Shown: piece after piece, positions 1 to 6,927 of the stretch
Position numbering within the stretch: position 1 is the first letter of the stretch
Layout: each line of letters starts with the position of its first letter
NCBI GenBank assembly: GCA_964586145.1
Contig: CAZPHH010000045.1
Location: 1-39,054 of the forward strand
Source of the DNA: JAFGJQ01 sp964586145
GTDB taxonomy: Bacteria; Planctomycetota; Phycisphaerae; UBA1845
Reading direction: 5' to 3'
Length of the DNA stretch: 39,054 bases
Position numbers and translations under genes: made by a program
The notes under the pieces: generated by a model
What the model was told of the DNA's origin: nothing
Databases searched by the model: none
Seen by the model: the letters and a program-made list of their open reading frames with translations, nothing else

Positions 1-173
1 ACCAGGGGCCGCCAGGGCCGGTGCGGCGCCGATTTTCTGACCGTTTCCGGTCACGTCTGTCCGGGAGCGGCGCGGGTCGGTCCGCAGGTCCACGGACGTG
101 AAACGCCGCCCGGCCTCCGTCCGTCGCCGAGTTTTCGCGCGATAGAGACGCTTCGGGCAGCGTTTCGAAAAGC

Positions 174-207
174 GGTTCAAACACCGGCAGGCGGTCAAAA
201 CACCGGC
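174..207 (+). promoter_or_regulatory. Pair of 15-bp direct repeats, possible operator
   Basis: GGTTCAAACACCGGC (174-188) and GGTCAAAACACCGGC (193-207) match at 13 of 15 positions and start 19 bp apart. They lie just upstream of the predicted -35 box at 226-231, a usual place for an activator site. No regulator is identified; the role is inferred from position only. Confidence 0.35.
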
Positions 208-225
208 GTGTTCGGTGGGATACGC

Positions 226-254
226 TTGCGTCAGCCGTCGCGCAGAGCTACAAT
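226..254 (+). promoter_or_regulatory. Predicted sigma70-type promoter for the PEP-CTERM gene
   Basis: TTGCGT (226-231) and TACAAT (249-254) are separated by exactly 17 bp. Transcription would begin near 261, giving a leader of about 270 nt before the start codon at 530. This is a prediction from hexamers and spacing only. Confidence 0.45.
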
Positions 255-501
255 GCATGTGTCGTTTGAGGGTCGATGTGCGAATCACTATCGGTCGCAC
301 TCGCCGACCGCAGAACCAGTTGTTGTGCGGGCGAGGAAGCAAGTGTTCTCTCTTTCGTTTTGTTTGTGGGAAAGCAGCGACGCATCTGTGACAGGCTCTG
401 TCGTTGCGAGGTCGTTGGCTCGAGCACCGGTGACACGTCGTCATCAGGCACGTGAAGTCTGCCTGTCCCAGGCGCGGCCGGCCCTGGGGTGGTGCGTTTT
501 G

Positions 502-515
502 CTTACCTAGGTAAG
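502..515 (+). promoter_or_regulatory. Perfect 14-bp palindrome overlapping the ribosome-binding site
   Basis: CTTACCTAGGTAAG is a perfect palindrome. Its last three bases run into the Shine-Dalgarno sequence AAGGAGGAGG (513-522) of the gene starting at 530. A protein bound here, or pairing in the RNA, could affect initiation. The structure is read directly; the role is inferred. Confidence 0.45.
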
Positions 516-529
516 GAGGAGGTTGGATT

Positions 530-1288
530 ATGAGAGTGTTTCTGACGGGTGTTTGTGTGCTGGCGATCGCCACCATCGCGACCGCCGCGCCAACGTACGA
601 CAAGGACTCGGCGGACTACGGCGGGTCCCTGATCAAGAGCGTCGTTGCGGACGACCTGCTGCAGCAGCCTTTCACGACCGCGACGCAGGAGCAGGGTGGT
701 TTCATTCTGGGCGGCCCGGCCGACATGACGTCCGGGACGTGGGGCGCCGGCTGGGGCAATGGCGCGGCGGTCCTGATGGACTGGGCGTCGGACCCGCCGA
801 ACGTCAGTGGAACGCCGTCACTGACCATGCGGTATGACTTCGCGATTCCGCAGAACGTCGGCGAGATTCGCGTCTACGCGTCGAACCCGGACGGGTACAA
901 CAGCCGCAGCTACCACAACTACGACATCGAGTACATGGTGGCCGGCGACCCGACGGTGTACACGCTGCTCGAGCAGGTGCATTCCACGAACTTTGGCGTC
1001 TGGAACGGAACCACGGAGTTTGTTGAGAGAACGGCCACATACGTCTACGACGACGCCCAGACGTTCCTGGTCGAAGACTGCGTGATGCTCCGGTTCAAGC
1101 TGTACGACGTGGGCAACACTACCGGCGGCCTGTGGGACCCGTACTTCGAGGACGATCCGCGGGACACCGACGGGAACCGCGCCGCCTTCGAGGGCTCGGG
1201 CATCCGGGAGATCGACGTGCTGATCCCCGAGCCGGCGAGCCTGATGCTGCTGGCTCTCGGCGGGCTGGCGGTTCTGCGCCGCCGCTAA
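530..1288 (+). CDS. PEP-CTERM sorting domain protein, single beta-rich domain
   Basis: A 252-residue exported protein. The N-terminus is a signal peptide (hydrophobic residues about 4-19, likely cleaved after ATAA). The C-terminus is a textbook PEP-CTERM tail: the motif PEPAS, a hydrophobic segment and the basic end RRR. Such tails are recognised by exosortases, and one is encoded at 13880-14878. The body (about residues 25-228) is homologous to a domain in the next two genes, with the shared pattern RYDF...P, YD.EY, LRF.. and a final EIDV. The pattern resembles galactose-binding or discoidin-like folds, but I assign no ligand. The start at 530 follows a very strong Shine-Dalgarno (513-522). 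A strong terminator follows at 1341-1378, so the gene is probably monocistronic. Calls of signal peptide and sorting tail are firm; function is unknown. Confidence 0.9.
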   Translation: MRVFLTGVCVLAIATIATAAPTYDKDSADYGGSLIKSVVADDLLQQPFTTATQEQGGFILGGPADMTSGTWGAGWGNGAAVLMDWASDPPNVSGTPSLTMRYDFAIPQNVGEIRVYASNPDGYNSRSYHNYDIEYMVAGDPTVYTLLEQVHSTNFGVWNGTTEFVERTATYVYDDAQTFLVEDCVMLRFKLYDVGNTTGGLWDPYFEDDPRDTDGNRAAFEGSGIREIDVLIPEPASLMLLALGGLAVLRRR

Positions 1289-1340
1289 GAGCTCCCGCAG
1301 CGCAGCATCGCCTGCGCTTGCACGGTTGCGTGTGAATGAG

Positions 1341-1378
1341 GGCCGCGGGGACGACAATCCGTCGCCCCGCGGCCTTTT
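1341..1378 (+). terminator. Rho-independent terminator after the PEP-CTERM gene
   Basis: A perfect 10-bp GC stem, GGCCGCGGGG (1341-1350) with CCCCGCGGCC (1365-1374), continues inward as CGAC/GTCG after a bulged A. It is followed directly by TTTT (1375-1378). It lies 52 bp past the stop codon at 1288. Confidence 0.85.
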
Positions 1379-1489
1379 GCCTGTACGGGCACGGGAAACC
1401 GGGGAAGACCGGCTGGAAAGCCGGTCCCACACCGGAGGCCGATCCCACAGACCGGTTCCGCATGCCTTTTGCCTGTACGGGCACGGGAA
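1372..1489 (+). repeat. 26-bp direct repeat, copies 92 bp apart
   Basis: The 26 bases at 1372-1397 (beginning GCCTTTTGCCTG) recur without change at 1464-1489. The first copy overlaps the end of the terminator and its T-run. Between the copies sits a dispersed hairpin (1407-1426). This looks like a small local duplication built around the hairpin. Confidence 0.7.
1407..1426 (-). repeat. Dispersed hairpin repeat, family A, copy 1
   Basis: GACCGGCT, a 4-nt loop GGAA, then AGCCGGTC: a perfect 8-bp stem. Read on the minus strand it is preceded by GTGTGG, as in the copies at 4435, 17310 and 17426. It lies between genes and has no adjoining T-run, so it is treated as a repeat and not as a terminator. 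Confidence 0.8.
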
Positions 1490-1654
1490 TCCGGGCTACG
1501 GAATTCGGCGGGGTGACGAGCACCGCGTTCGATTCGGCTGGAACGGGCCCCTGCGCTCAGCTATACTGTAATGACTGCACGTGTTCGGCCGAGGGAACAC
1601 AGGTGTACCCGCAGGCCGCTCGCAAGAATCTCAAACGAACCCCCGGAGGCATCC

Positions 1655-4150
1655 ATGTCTGGCGATGGGAACCGAACGCGAGGTCGCCGCGCTGCCTGGG
1701 CGGCTGCCTGGACTGTGGCTATTCCGTTCCTGCTGAATTCCCCGACCCTGGCCGATCCGCCCTTCGTCGGCGTGAACGCCGGGGCCCCGATCAGCGGATC
1801 GACCATCCTGTTCACCCACGCGGTGGCGGCCGACATTGCAGCATCCGGCTGCCAATTCGTCCGGATCAACTTCATTGACGCCCTGCCCGGTTGGGACGCG
1901 GCCCGCCTGGCCCAGTATGACCAGATCATCGCGAACGCCCGCAACAACAATCTTCAGGTGCTGGCCGTCTTCTCGAACGAGACCGTGGCCGGCTACAGCC
2001 AGGCCCAGTGGAACCAGAACTACAACACCACGGGCATGAATGGGTTCATCACGCAATACGCCACCGTCGCGTACATGCTGATCAACCGCTACAAGGACGA
2101 CATCAAGCTGTACGAGTTATGGAACGAGCCGAGCTGCTGGGCGCAAGATCCGAACATCGACCCGCTCAACCCCGGCTGCTCGTACATCTGGCCGCGCATC
2201 TTCGCGAACCTGATGGCCGAGACCTACAAGAAGTGCATCGAGCAGGGCGGGCCGGATTTCTTCAGCGCAAACGGCGTCTCCTTGGTCAGCGGCGGGCTGT
2301 TCGCGCACGACATCGGCGGCAGCAATCCTGGGTCGGCCACCACGTATGCGCGCGATACGTATCTTCAGACGGACATCTGGAACGCCTTTGAGGGCCACCC
2401 GCTGAACCCGACCGGCCGGCGCTACCCGTGGGACTATTTCGGCTACCACTTCTACATTCAGCAGGGCAGCGCGGTCAGCACGTCGGAGCTGGCGAAGTAC
2501 TTCAACAACGTCAGCGGGAGCGTGTACCAGCGGGGCATCCACCAGGAGCAGCTCCTGCACAACGACAACTCGAAGATCCTGGTGACGGAGTTCGGCTGGA
2601 TCACCGAGGGGGTCGGCGACCAGGGCAAGGCGGACAACCTGACCACGTCCTTCAACTGGATGCGCACCCAGAGCTACATCGCCGCCGGCATGTGGTACCA
2701 GTACAACTGCTGCGATCCGAACGGCGACTGGGGCCTGACCCGCGGCATCGGCAACTACATGCCCGCGTGGTACGCCTTCGCCGCCCAGTGCGGCGTGGCC
2801 GGCCCGCCCTCGGCAGCCTTCTCGGGCAGCCCGCGCGTGGGCGTGGCCCCGCTGACCGTGAATTTCACCGACGAGTCGGTGGGCACGATCGACACCTATG
2901 CCTGGACCTTCGGCGACACCGGCGCCAGCGCCCTGCAGAACCCGTCGCACGTCTACAACACCCCCGGGAACTACACGGTCGGGCTTACCGTCACCGGTCC
3001 CGGCGGCAGTGATACCGAGACCAAGAGCGGGTACATCACCGTCCAGGCCGTTCAGGCCGATTTCACCGCCAGCCCCACGGTCGGCGTTCTGCCGTTGACC
3101 GTCCAGTTCACCAGTACGTCCGCCGGTCCGGTGGCGACGTATCTCTGGAACTTCGGCGACGGCCAGACCAGTTCGGCCGCCAACCCCTCCCATGAGTACA
3201 CGCAGGCCGGCACGTACACCGTTAGCCTGACGGTCACCGGCGGCGGGGGTTCCGATACGAAGACGCGCGCGGATTACATTGCGGTGAGCCCCAACCAGTA
3301 CGACCTGAACGCGGACGGCCGGATCGACCTGGCCGACTTTGCGATTTTCGCGGAGTGCTATTCCGGGCCCGGCGGCAGCCCGCCTGCCGGCTGCGAGGCC
3401 CCGCCGACCGCCCTGGCCCCGGTCGAAGTGATCGGCAGCCTGAGCAGCCAGTCGCTGGCCGTTCTCCAAAGCGAGCTTTCCGGCGCGGACCTGCTGGAGG
3501 GGCGGATCGGGGTTCTGGAGGCCGGTGGGTTTCACTCGGCGACACCCGGCGGTGTGCCGGGTGGACTGGCCGACCTGACCGACGGTGTGGTGGGCCTGGA
3601 CGTGGAAGCGGTGCTGATGGATTTCCCGGGCAACACGGACCCGGCCAACCGGGCCTTGCAGGTGCGGTACGACTTTGACCCGCCGCGGCACCTGGACCAG
3701 ATCAAGGTGTTCTCGGCCAATTCAAGCGGACGGGTTTTTCAGAATTACGACGTGGAGTATTCGCAGCCGAACGATCCGACGTTTGAGCCGCTCGCCACGA
3801 AGGCCCGGGCGGGAAACTACGGTGATTCGAACCCGGGCATCTACACGTATTCGAGGACCACGATTCGCAGCACCGCGTCCGACCCGATCGCCGTGAGCGT
3901 GGACAGCCTGCGCTTCACGTTCTATCCGGTGTCGGGCACGGACGGCGGGTTTCGCGACCCGTTTGACCCCGGCGAGCCGGGCGACCAGGACGGATACGCC
4001 GAGGCTTTCGAGTCGAGCGTCATCAAGGAAATCGACGTATACGAGTACACCGGCCCGGTGACCGGCAACATCGCCGACTTCACCGGCGACAACGTGGTGG
4101 ACACGGCCGACTATCTGCTGTTCGAGGCGGCGCTGCTCGGCCCGTACTAG
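1655..4150 (+). CDS. Secreted glycoside hydrolase-like protein with PKD repeats and a split dockerin
   Basis: The protein is 831 residues from the ATG at 1655, chosen because CCCGGAGG (1642-1649) lies just upstream and a signal peptide follows. The open frame extends further upstream, but without signals. Order of parts: signal peptide (1-35); clan GH-A-like TIM barrel with likely acid/base E158 in LWNEP and nucleophile E312 in TEFGW; two PKD domains (about 385-465 and 466-545), each with W.FGD; calcium loop 1, DLNADGRIDLAD (near 549); a beta domain shared with the neighbours (about 590-795); calcium loop 2, DFTGDNVVDTAD (near 808). The two calcium loops together match a type I dockerin, but here they are about 250 residues apart. 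Substrate is not predictable; GH5- and GH39-like families are possible. The gene at 4483 is a paralogue. A -10-like TATACT lies at 1562-1567. Confidence 0.82.
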   Translation: MSGDGNRTRGRRAAWAAAWTVAIPFLLNSPTLADPPFVGVNAGAPISGSTILFTHAVAADIAASGCQFVRINFIDALPGWDAARLAQYDQIIANARNNNLQVLAVFSNETVAGYSQAQWNQNYNTTGMNGFITQYATVAYMLINRYKDDIKLYELWNEPSCWAQDPNIDPLNPGCSYIWPRIFANLMAETYKKCIEQGGPDFFSANGVSLVSGGLFAHDIGGSNPGSATTYARDTYLQTDIWNAFEGHPLNPTGRRYPWDYFGYHFYIQQGSAVSTSELAKYFNNVSGSVYQRGIHQEQLLHNDNSKILVTEFGWITEGVGDQGKADNLTTSFNWMRTQSYIAAGMWYQYNCCDPNGDWGLTRGIGNYMPAWYAFAAQCGVAGPPSAAFSGSPRVGVAPLTVNFTDESVGTIDTYAWTFGDTGASALQNPSHVYNTPGNYTVGLTVTGPGGSDTETKSGYITVQAVQADFTASPTVGVLPLTVQFTSTSAGPVATYLWNFGDGQTSSAANPSHEYTQAGTYTVSLTVTGGGGSDTKTRADYIAVSPNQYDLNADGRIDLADFAIFAECYSGPGGSPPAGCEAPPTALAPVEVIGSLSSQSLAVLQSELSGADLLEGRIGVLEAGGFHSATPGGVPGGLADLTDGVVGLDVEAVLMDFPGNTDPANRALQVRYDFDPPRHLDQIKVFSANSSGRVFQNYDVEYSQPNDPTFEPLATKARAGNYGDSNPGIYTYSRTTIRSTASDPIAVSVDSLRFTFYPVSGTDGGFRDPFDPGEPGDQDGYAEAFESSVIKEIDVYEYTGPVTGNIADFTGDNVVDTADYLLFEAALLGPY

Positions 4151-4177
4151 CCGGCTGGGGGATCGTCACTGCTGTGA

Positions 4178-4434
4178 GACCGGCGCTGGTGTGGGACCGG
4201 CGCTGGCGTGGGACCGGCGCTGGTGTGGGACCGGCGCTGGCGTGGGACCGGCGCTGGTGTGGGACCNNNNNNNNNNNNNNNNNNNNNNNNNNNNNNNNNN
4301 NNNNNNNNNNNNNNNNNNNNNNNNNNNNNNNNNNNNNNNNNNNNNNNNNNNNNNNNNNNNNNNNNNGACCGGCGCTGGTGTGGGACCGGCGCTGGCGTGG
4401 GACCGGCGCTGGTGTGGGACCGGCGCTGGTGTGG
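4178..4434 (+). repeat. 17-bp tandem repeat array interrupted by an assembly gap
   Basis: The unit is GACCGGCGCTGGYGTGG. Five full units start at 4178, 4195, 4212, 4229 and 4246; a partial unit at 4263 runs into the gap. Four units follow it, at 4367, 4384, 4401 and 4418. The variable base alternates T/C, giving a 34-bp higher-order repeat, except for the final pair (T, T). The array then runs in register into the hairpin at 4435. Open frames crossing it are an artefact: the period of 17 leaves every frame open. Confidence 0.95.
4267..4366. other. Assembly gap (100 Ns)
   Basis: Exactly 100 Ns inside the 17-bp array. A round 100 is commonly used as a placeholder for a gap of unknown length, so the true number of repeat units is unknown. 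Confidence 0.97.
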
Positions 4435-4454
4435 GACCGGCTTTCCAGCCGGTC
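4435..4454 (+). repeat. Dispersed hairpin repeat, family A, copy 2
   Basis: GACCGGCT-TTCC-AGCCGGTC, a perfect 8-bp stem, sits as the last, altered unit of the 17-bp array. It lies 29 bp upstream of the next start codon (4483). Confidence 0.85.
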
Positions 4455-4482
4455 TCTCCGGATGAACATCCACGGAGGCCGC

Positions 4483-6870
4483 ATGAACCCCTCAAGCACA
4501 TATGACCGTCGGACGGCCGGGCGCGAACGCACTGCAATGCGATGGGCCGTGGTCTTCCTTCTTCTGGCCGGGTGCCTGCCCGCCGCGGCCCAGACGAACT
4601 ACGCGGAGCACTTCGCCATCAACATCGGCGCACCCGTATGGCAGAGCAACGTGACGTTCACGGAAGCGGTTGCCGCCGACGTGGCTGCCCTGGGCGTGCG
4701 GTGGATTCGCATGGAGTTTATCCACGACGTCGGCGGCGACTATATCGACTACGCCGACTACGACGAGATCGTGAACCGCGCCAACGCCCACGGATTGCAG
4801 GTGCTCGGGCTGATCGACTACGCCTCCAAGGCCTACTCCGCGCCGAGCGACTGGGCCACTGACGCGTGGCAGAACGCCTTCCGCGACCGGGCCGTGGAGA
4901 TCGTCAACCATTACAAGGCCTTCCCCTCCGGCCCAATCCGGTTCTGGGAGATCTGGAACGAGCCCGACTCCATGGGTTCCATTTCCGCCGCGCGGTTCGG
5001 CCGGCTGCTGGCCATCACGTATCCAGCCATCAAGGCCGCCGATCCGCATGCCACCGTCATCTCGGGCGGGCTGACCGGCTACTACACGCCCGCGTCCACG
5101 TATCTGCGTGACACGTACAACTCCTCGTCGTTCTCCAACTACAAGAGCGCCCACGGCATCTACCCGTTCGATATTCTCGGCCTCCACCCGTACCACTGGA
5201 CGGCCGATCCGAACACGTACCTGGCCAGCGGCCTGAACGCCACGTGGGGCGTCCGCTGGCGGATGAACCACTTTGGCGACGGGTACAAGCGGATCTGGTT
5301 CACGGAATACGGTTGGAACACGTCGGGGACCGCGCCCTCCAGCATCAATCCCGGCGGCAGCCAGTCCGCCAACGAGGCCTTGCAGGCCACGTACCTGGAG
5401 CACGCGTACGCCATCGCCCAGCCGCTGACGTATCCGTCCGCGCCGAAATATGGGCCGTACGTGGAGAAGACATTCCTGTTCTGTTACAAGGACTTCCACA
5501 TCGGGACGGAGGAGTGGTTCGGCGTCGTGAACGGCGGTGGCGCAAGGAAGCCGTCCTTCTTTGCATTCCAGGGATTGGCGGAGGATGCCCTGCAGAACGC
5601 CGCGTTGCAGGCGGATGTTTCCGCCAGCGGTGAGGTGACCCCCAACGAGACGGCCGATCGGGCCTGTGACGGCACGCCGTTCACCAAGTGGGCGTCCACC
5701 AGCGCGGTGGACGACCACACGCTTACGCTGGATCTGCGGCGCCGATACCTCGTGTATGAAGTGCGCGTCGTTCACGCCGAGATGGGCCACGAGCCGGACT
5801 ACCTGAACACAGAGGCCTTCGCCATCCAGAGCAGCCCGGACGGCCTGGCCCCCTGGACGACCGAATTCTCCGTCACCAACACGAATCGGGAGCCGCTGAA
5901 CATCCTGACCTTCGCAGAGCCGAAGGAACTGCGATACGTCCGCCTGCACATCACGGACGCAAACTATGCGGACGGCTGGGCCCGCATTCCCGAGTTCGAG
6001 GTGTGGGGAATCCCCATTGAAGACCCGCCCCCGCCGCCCAATCCGGCCGATCTCGACGGCGACGGCGATGCCGACCTGGCCGACTTCGCCATCTTCGCCC
6101 GCTGCTATACAAGCGAGGCGGAGCCGCCCGACGGCTGCGCCGCGTTGCCGGAAGCGGAATTAGCCTGGGAATCCGCCGCGACGGTCGAGGGCCTCTCGCA
6201 GGCCATCTCAGCCGATGACGTGCTGGCGGGCATGATCGGTGTGGCGGAGTCCGGCGGCTTCCACGACGCCACACCCGGCGGCGCCGCCGGCGGGCTGGCC
6301 GACCTGACCGACGGCGTGAAAGGGGTGCAGGAAGAGGCCGTTCTGGCGGATTACCTGAACCCGGCCCTGGCCGTTCGTTATGATTTCGCCGCGCCTGCCG
6401 ACCTAAGCCACATTCGCGTTTTCGCAGCCAACGAGACGGACCCGGGCAACGGCCGCGTGTTTCAGCATTATGACGTGGAGTGCCGGGTGGCCGGCGATGC
6501 GGCGTATCGAGTGCTGGCCTCCGACGTCACCACCGGGCCGTTTGGCGTGTCGAACGCCTGGCCGGCCTCGGACCCGTTGTATCGGGGTGCGACGCTCACG
6601 CAGGTCTTCGATCCGGCCGGCGGACCGATCGCTGTGGACGTGGCGTCCCTGCGGTTCGTGTTCCGGCCCGTGGCCAACATCGAGGGCACGTTTCTGAATG
6701 TTCCGAGCGCGTACGTGTCGAGCATCATCAAGGAGATCGACGTGTTCGAGGCCGGCCCCGGCCAGCTCCCCGCCAACCGCGCCGATCTGAACGGCGACGG
6801 CAGCGTGGACCTGGCCGACTACGTCCTGTTCGAATCCCATCTGACCGGCCCGCCGGCGGGCGAGCCGTAG
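4483..6870 (+). CDS. Secreted glycoside hydrolase-like protein with discoidin domain and split dockerin
   Basis: The protein is 795 residues from ATG 4483, which follows GGAGG (4474-4478). A second in-frame ATG at 4537 (777 residues) gives a tighter signal peptide, MRWAVVFLLLAGCLPAAAQ, and is a real alternative. Parts in order, numbered from 4483: signal peptide; clan GH-A-like TIM barrel with likely catalytic E160 (IWNEP) and E275 (TEYGW); F5/8 type C (discoidin/CBM32-like) domain (about 375-510); calcium loop DLDGDGDADLAD (near 523); the shared beta domain (about 565-757); calcium loop DLNGDGSVDLAD (near 767); C-terminus GEP. It is paralogous to the gene at 1655 in the catalytic and C-terminal parts but has a discoidin domain where that protein has two PKD repeats. 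It is probably extracellular and acts on polysaccharide; the substrate is unknown. It converges with the fumarase gene. Confidence 0.82.
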   Translation: MNPSSTYDRRTAGRERTAMRWAVVFLLLAGCLPAAAQTNYAEHFAINIGAPVWQSNVTFTEAVAADVAALGVRWIRMEFIHDVGGDYIDYADYDEIVNRANAHGLQVLGLIDYASKAYSAPSDWATDAWQNAFRDRAVEIVNHYKAFPSGPIRFWEIWNEPDSMGSISAARFGRLLAITYPAIKAADPHATVISGGLTGYYTPASTYLRDTYNSSSFSNYKSAHGIYPFDILGLHPYHWTADPNTYLASGLNATWGVRWRMNHFGDGYKRIWFTEYGWNTSGTAPSSINPGGSQSANEALQATYLEHAYAIAQPLTYPSAPKYGPYVEKTFLFCYKDFHIGTEEWFGVVNGGGARKPSFFAFQGLAEDALQNAALQADVSASGEVTPNETADRACDGTPFTKWASTSAVDDHTLTLDLRRRYLVYEVRVVHAEMGHEPDYLNTEAFAIQSSPDGLAPWTTEFSVTNTNREPLNILTFAEPKELRYVRLHITDANYADGWARIPEFEVWGIPIEDPPPPPNPADLDGDGDADLADFAIFARCYTSEAEPPDGCAALPEAELAWESAATVEGLSQAISADDVLAGMIGVAESGGFHDATPGGAAGGLADLTDGVKGVQEEAVLADYLNPALAVRYDFAAPADLSHIRVFAANETDPGNGRVFQHYDVECRVAGDAAYRVLASDVTTGPFGVSNAWPASDPLYRGATLTQVFDPAGGPIAVDVASLRFVFRPVANIEGTFLNVPSAYVSSIIKEIDVFEAGPGQLPANRADLNGDGSVDLADYVLFESHLTGPPAGEP

Positions 6871-6874
6871 CCCT

Positions 6875-6899
6875 GCACGGGGCGGCGCGTCCGCCGTGC
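6875..6899. terminator. GC hairpin between convergent genes, possible terminator
   Basis: GCAC/GTGC and GGCGG/CCGCC form a stem just after the stop codon at 6870. It has no T-run on either strand, so it may be a weak or factor-assisted terminator, or only a GC-rich palindrome. Confidence 0.3.
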
Positions 6900-6927
6900 G
6901 GGGACCAGGGCACGTGCGTCTTTGCTC

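Larger units (their letters stand above)
1..529. other. Intergenic region and long leader upstream of the PEP-CTERM gene
   Basis: I see no credible gene here. The stretch holds two operator-like direct repeats (174-207), a promoter-like pair (226-254) and a predicted leader of about 270 nt. The leader contains two adjacent inverted repeats: GTGCGA (278-283) with TCGCAC (295-300), and CTCGCC (300-305) with GGCGAG (330-335). It also has a pyrimidine-rich run near 344-366 and a palindrome at the ribosome-binding site (502-515). Open frames in this region begin at or before the promoter, lack a Shine-Dalgarno sequence and look random. Confidence 0.6.

Noticed and set aside
208..510. 100-codon frame upstream of the PEP-CTERM gene
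   Set aside because: It begins before the predicted promoter, has no ribosome-binding site, and shows no protein features.
4178..4434. CRISPR array
   Set aside because: Units are contiguous 17-mers without spacers and no cas genes are present.
4174..4482. Open frames through the 17-bp array
   Set aside because: The 17-bp period reads open in several frames on both strands and is broken by Ns; it is repeat, not coding. The downstream gene starts at 4483 or 4537.
1655..6870. Cellulosome
   Set aside because: Dockerin-like loops are present, but there is no cohesin or scaffoldin, and such loops are widespread in planctomycete secreted proteins without cellulosomes.
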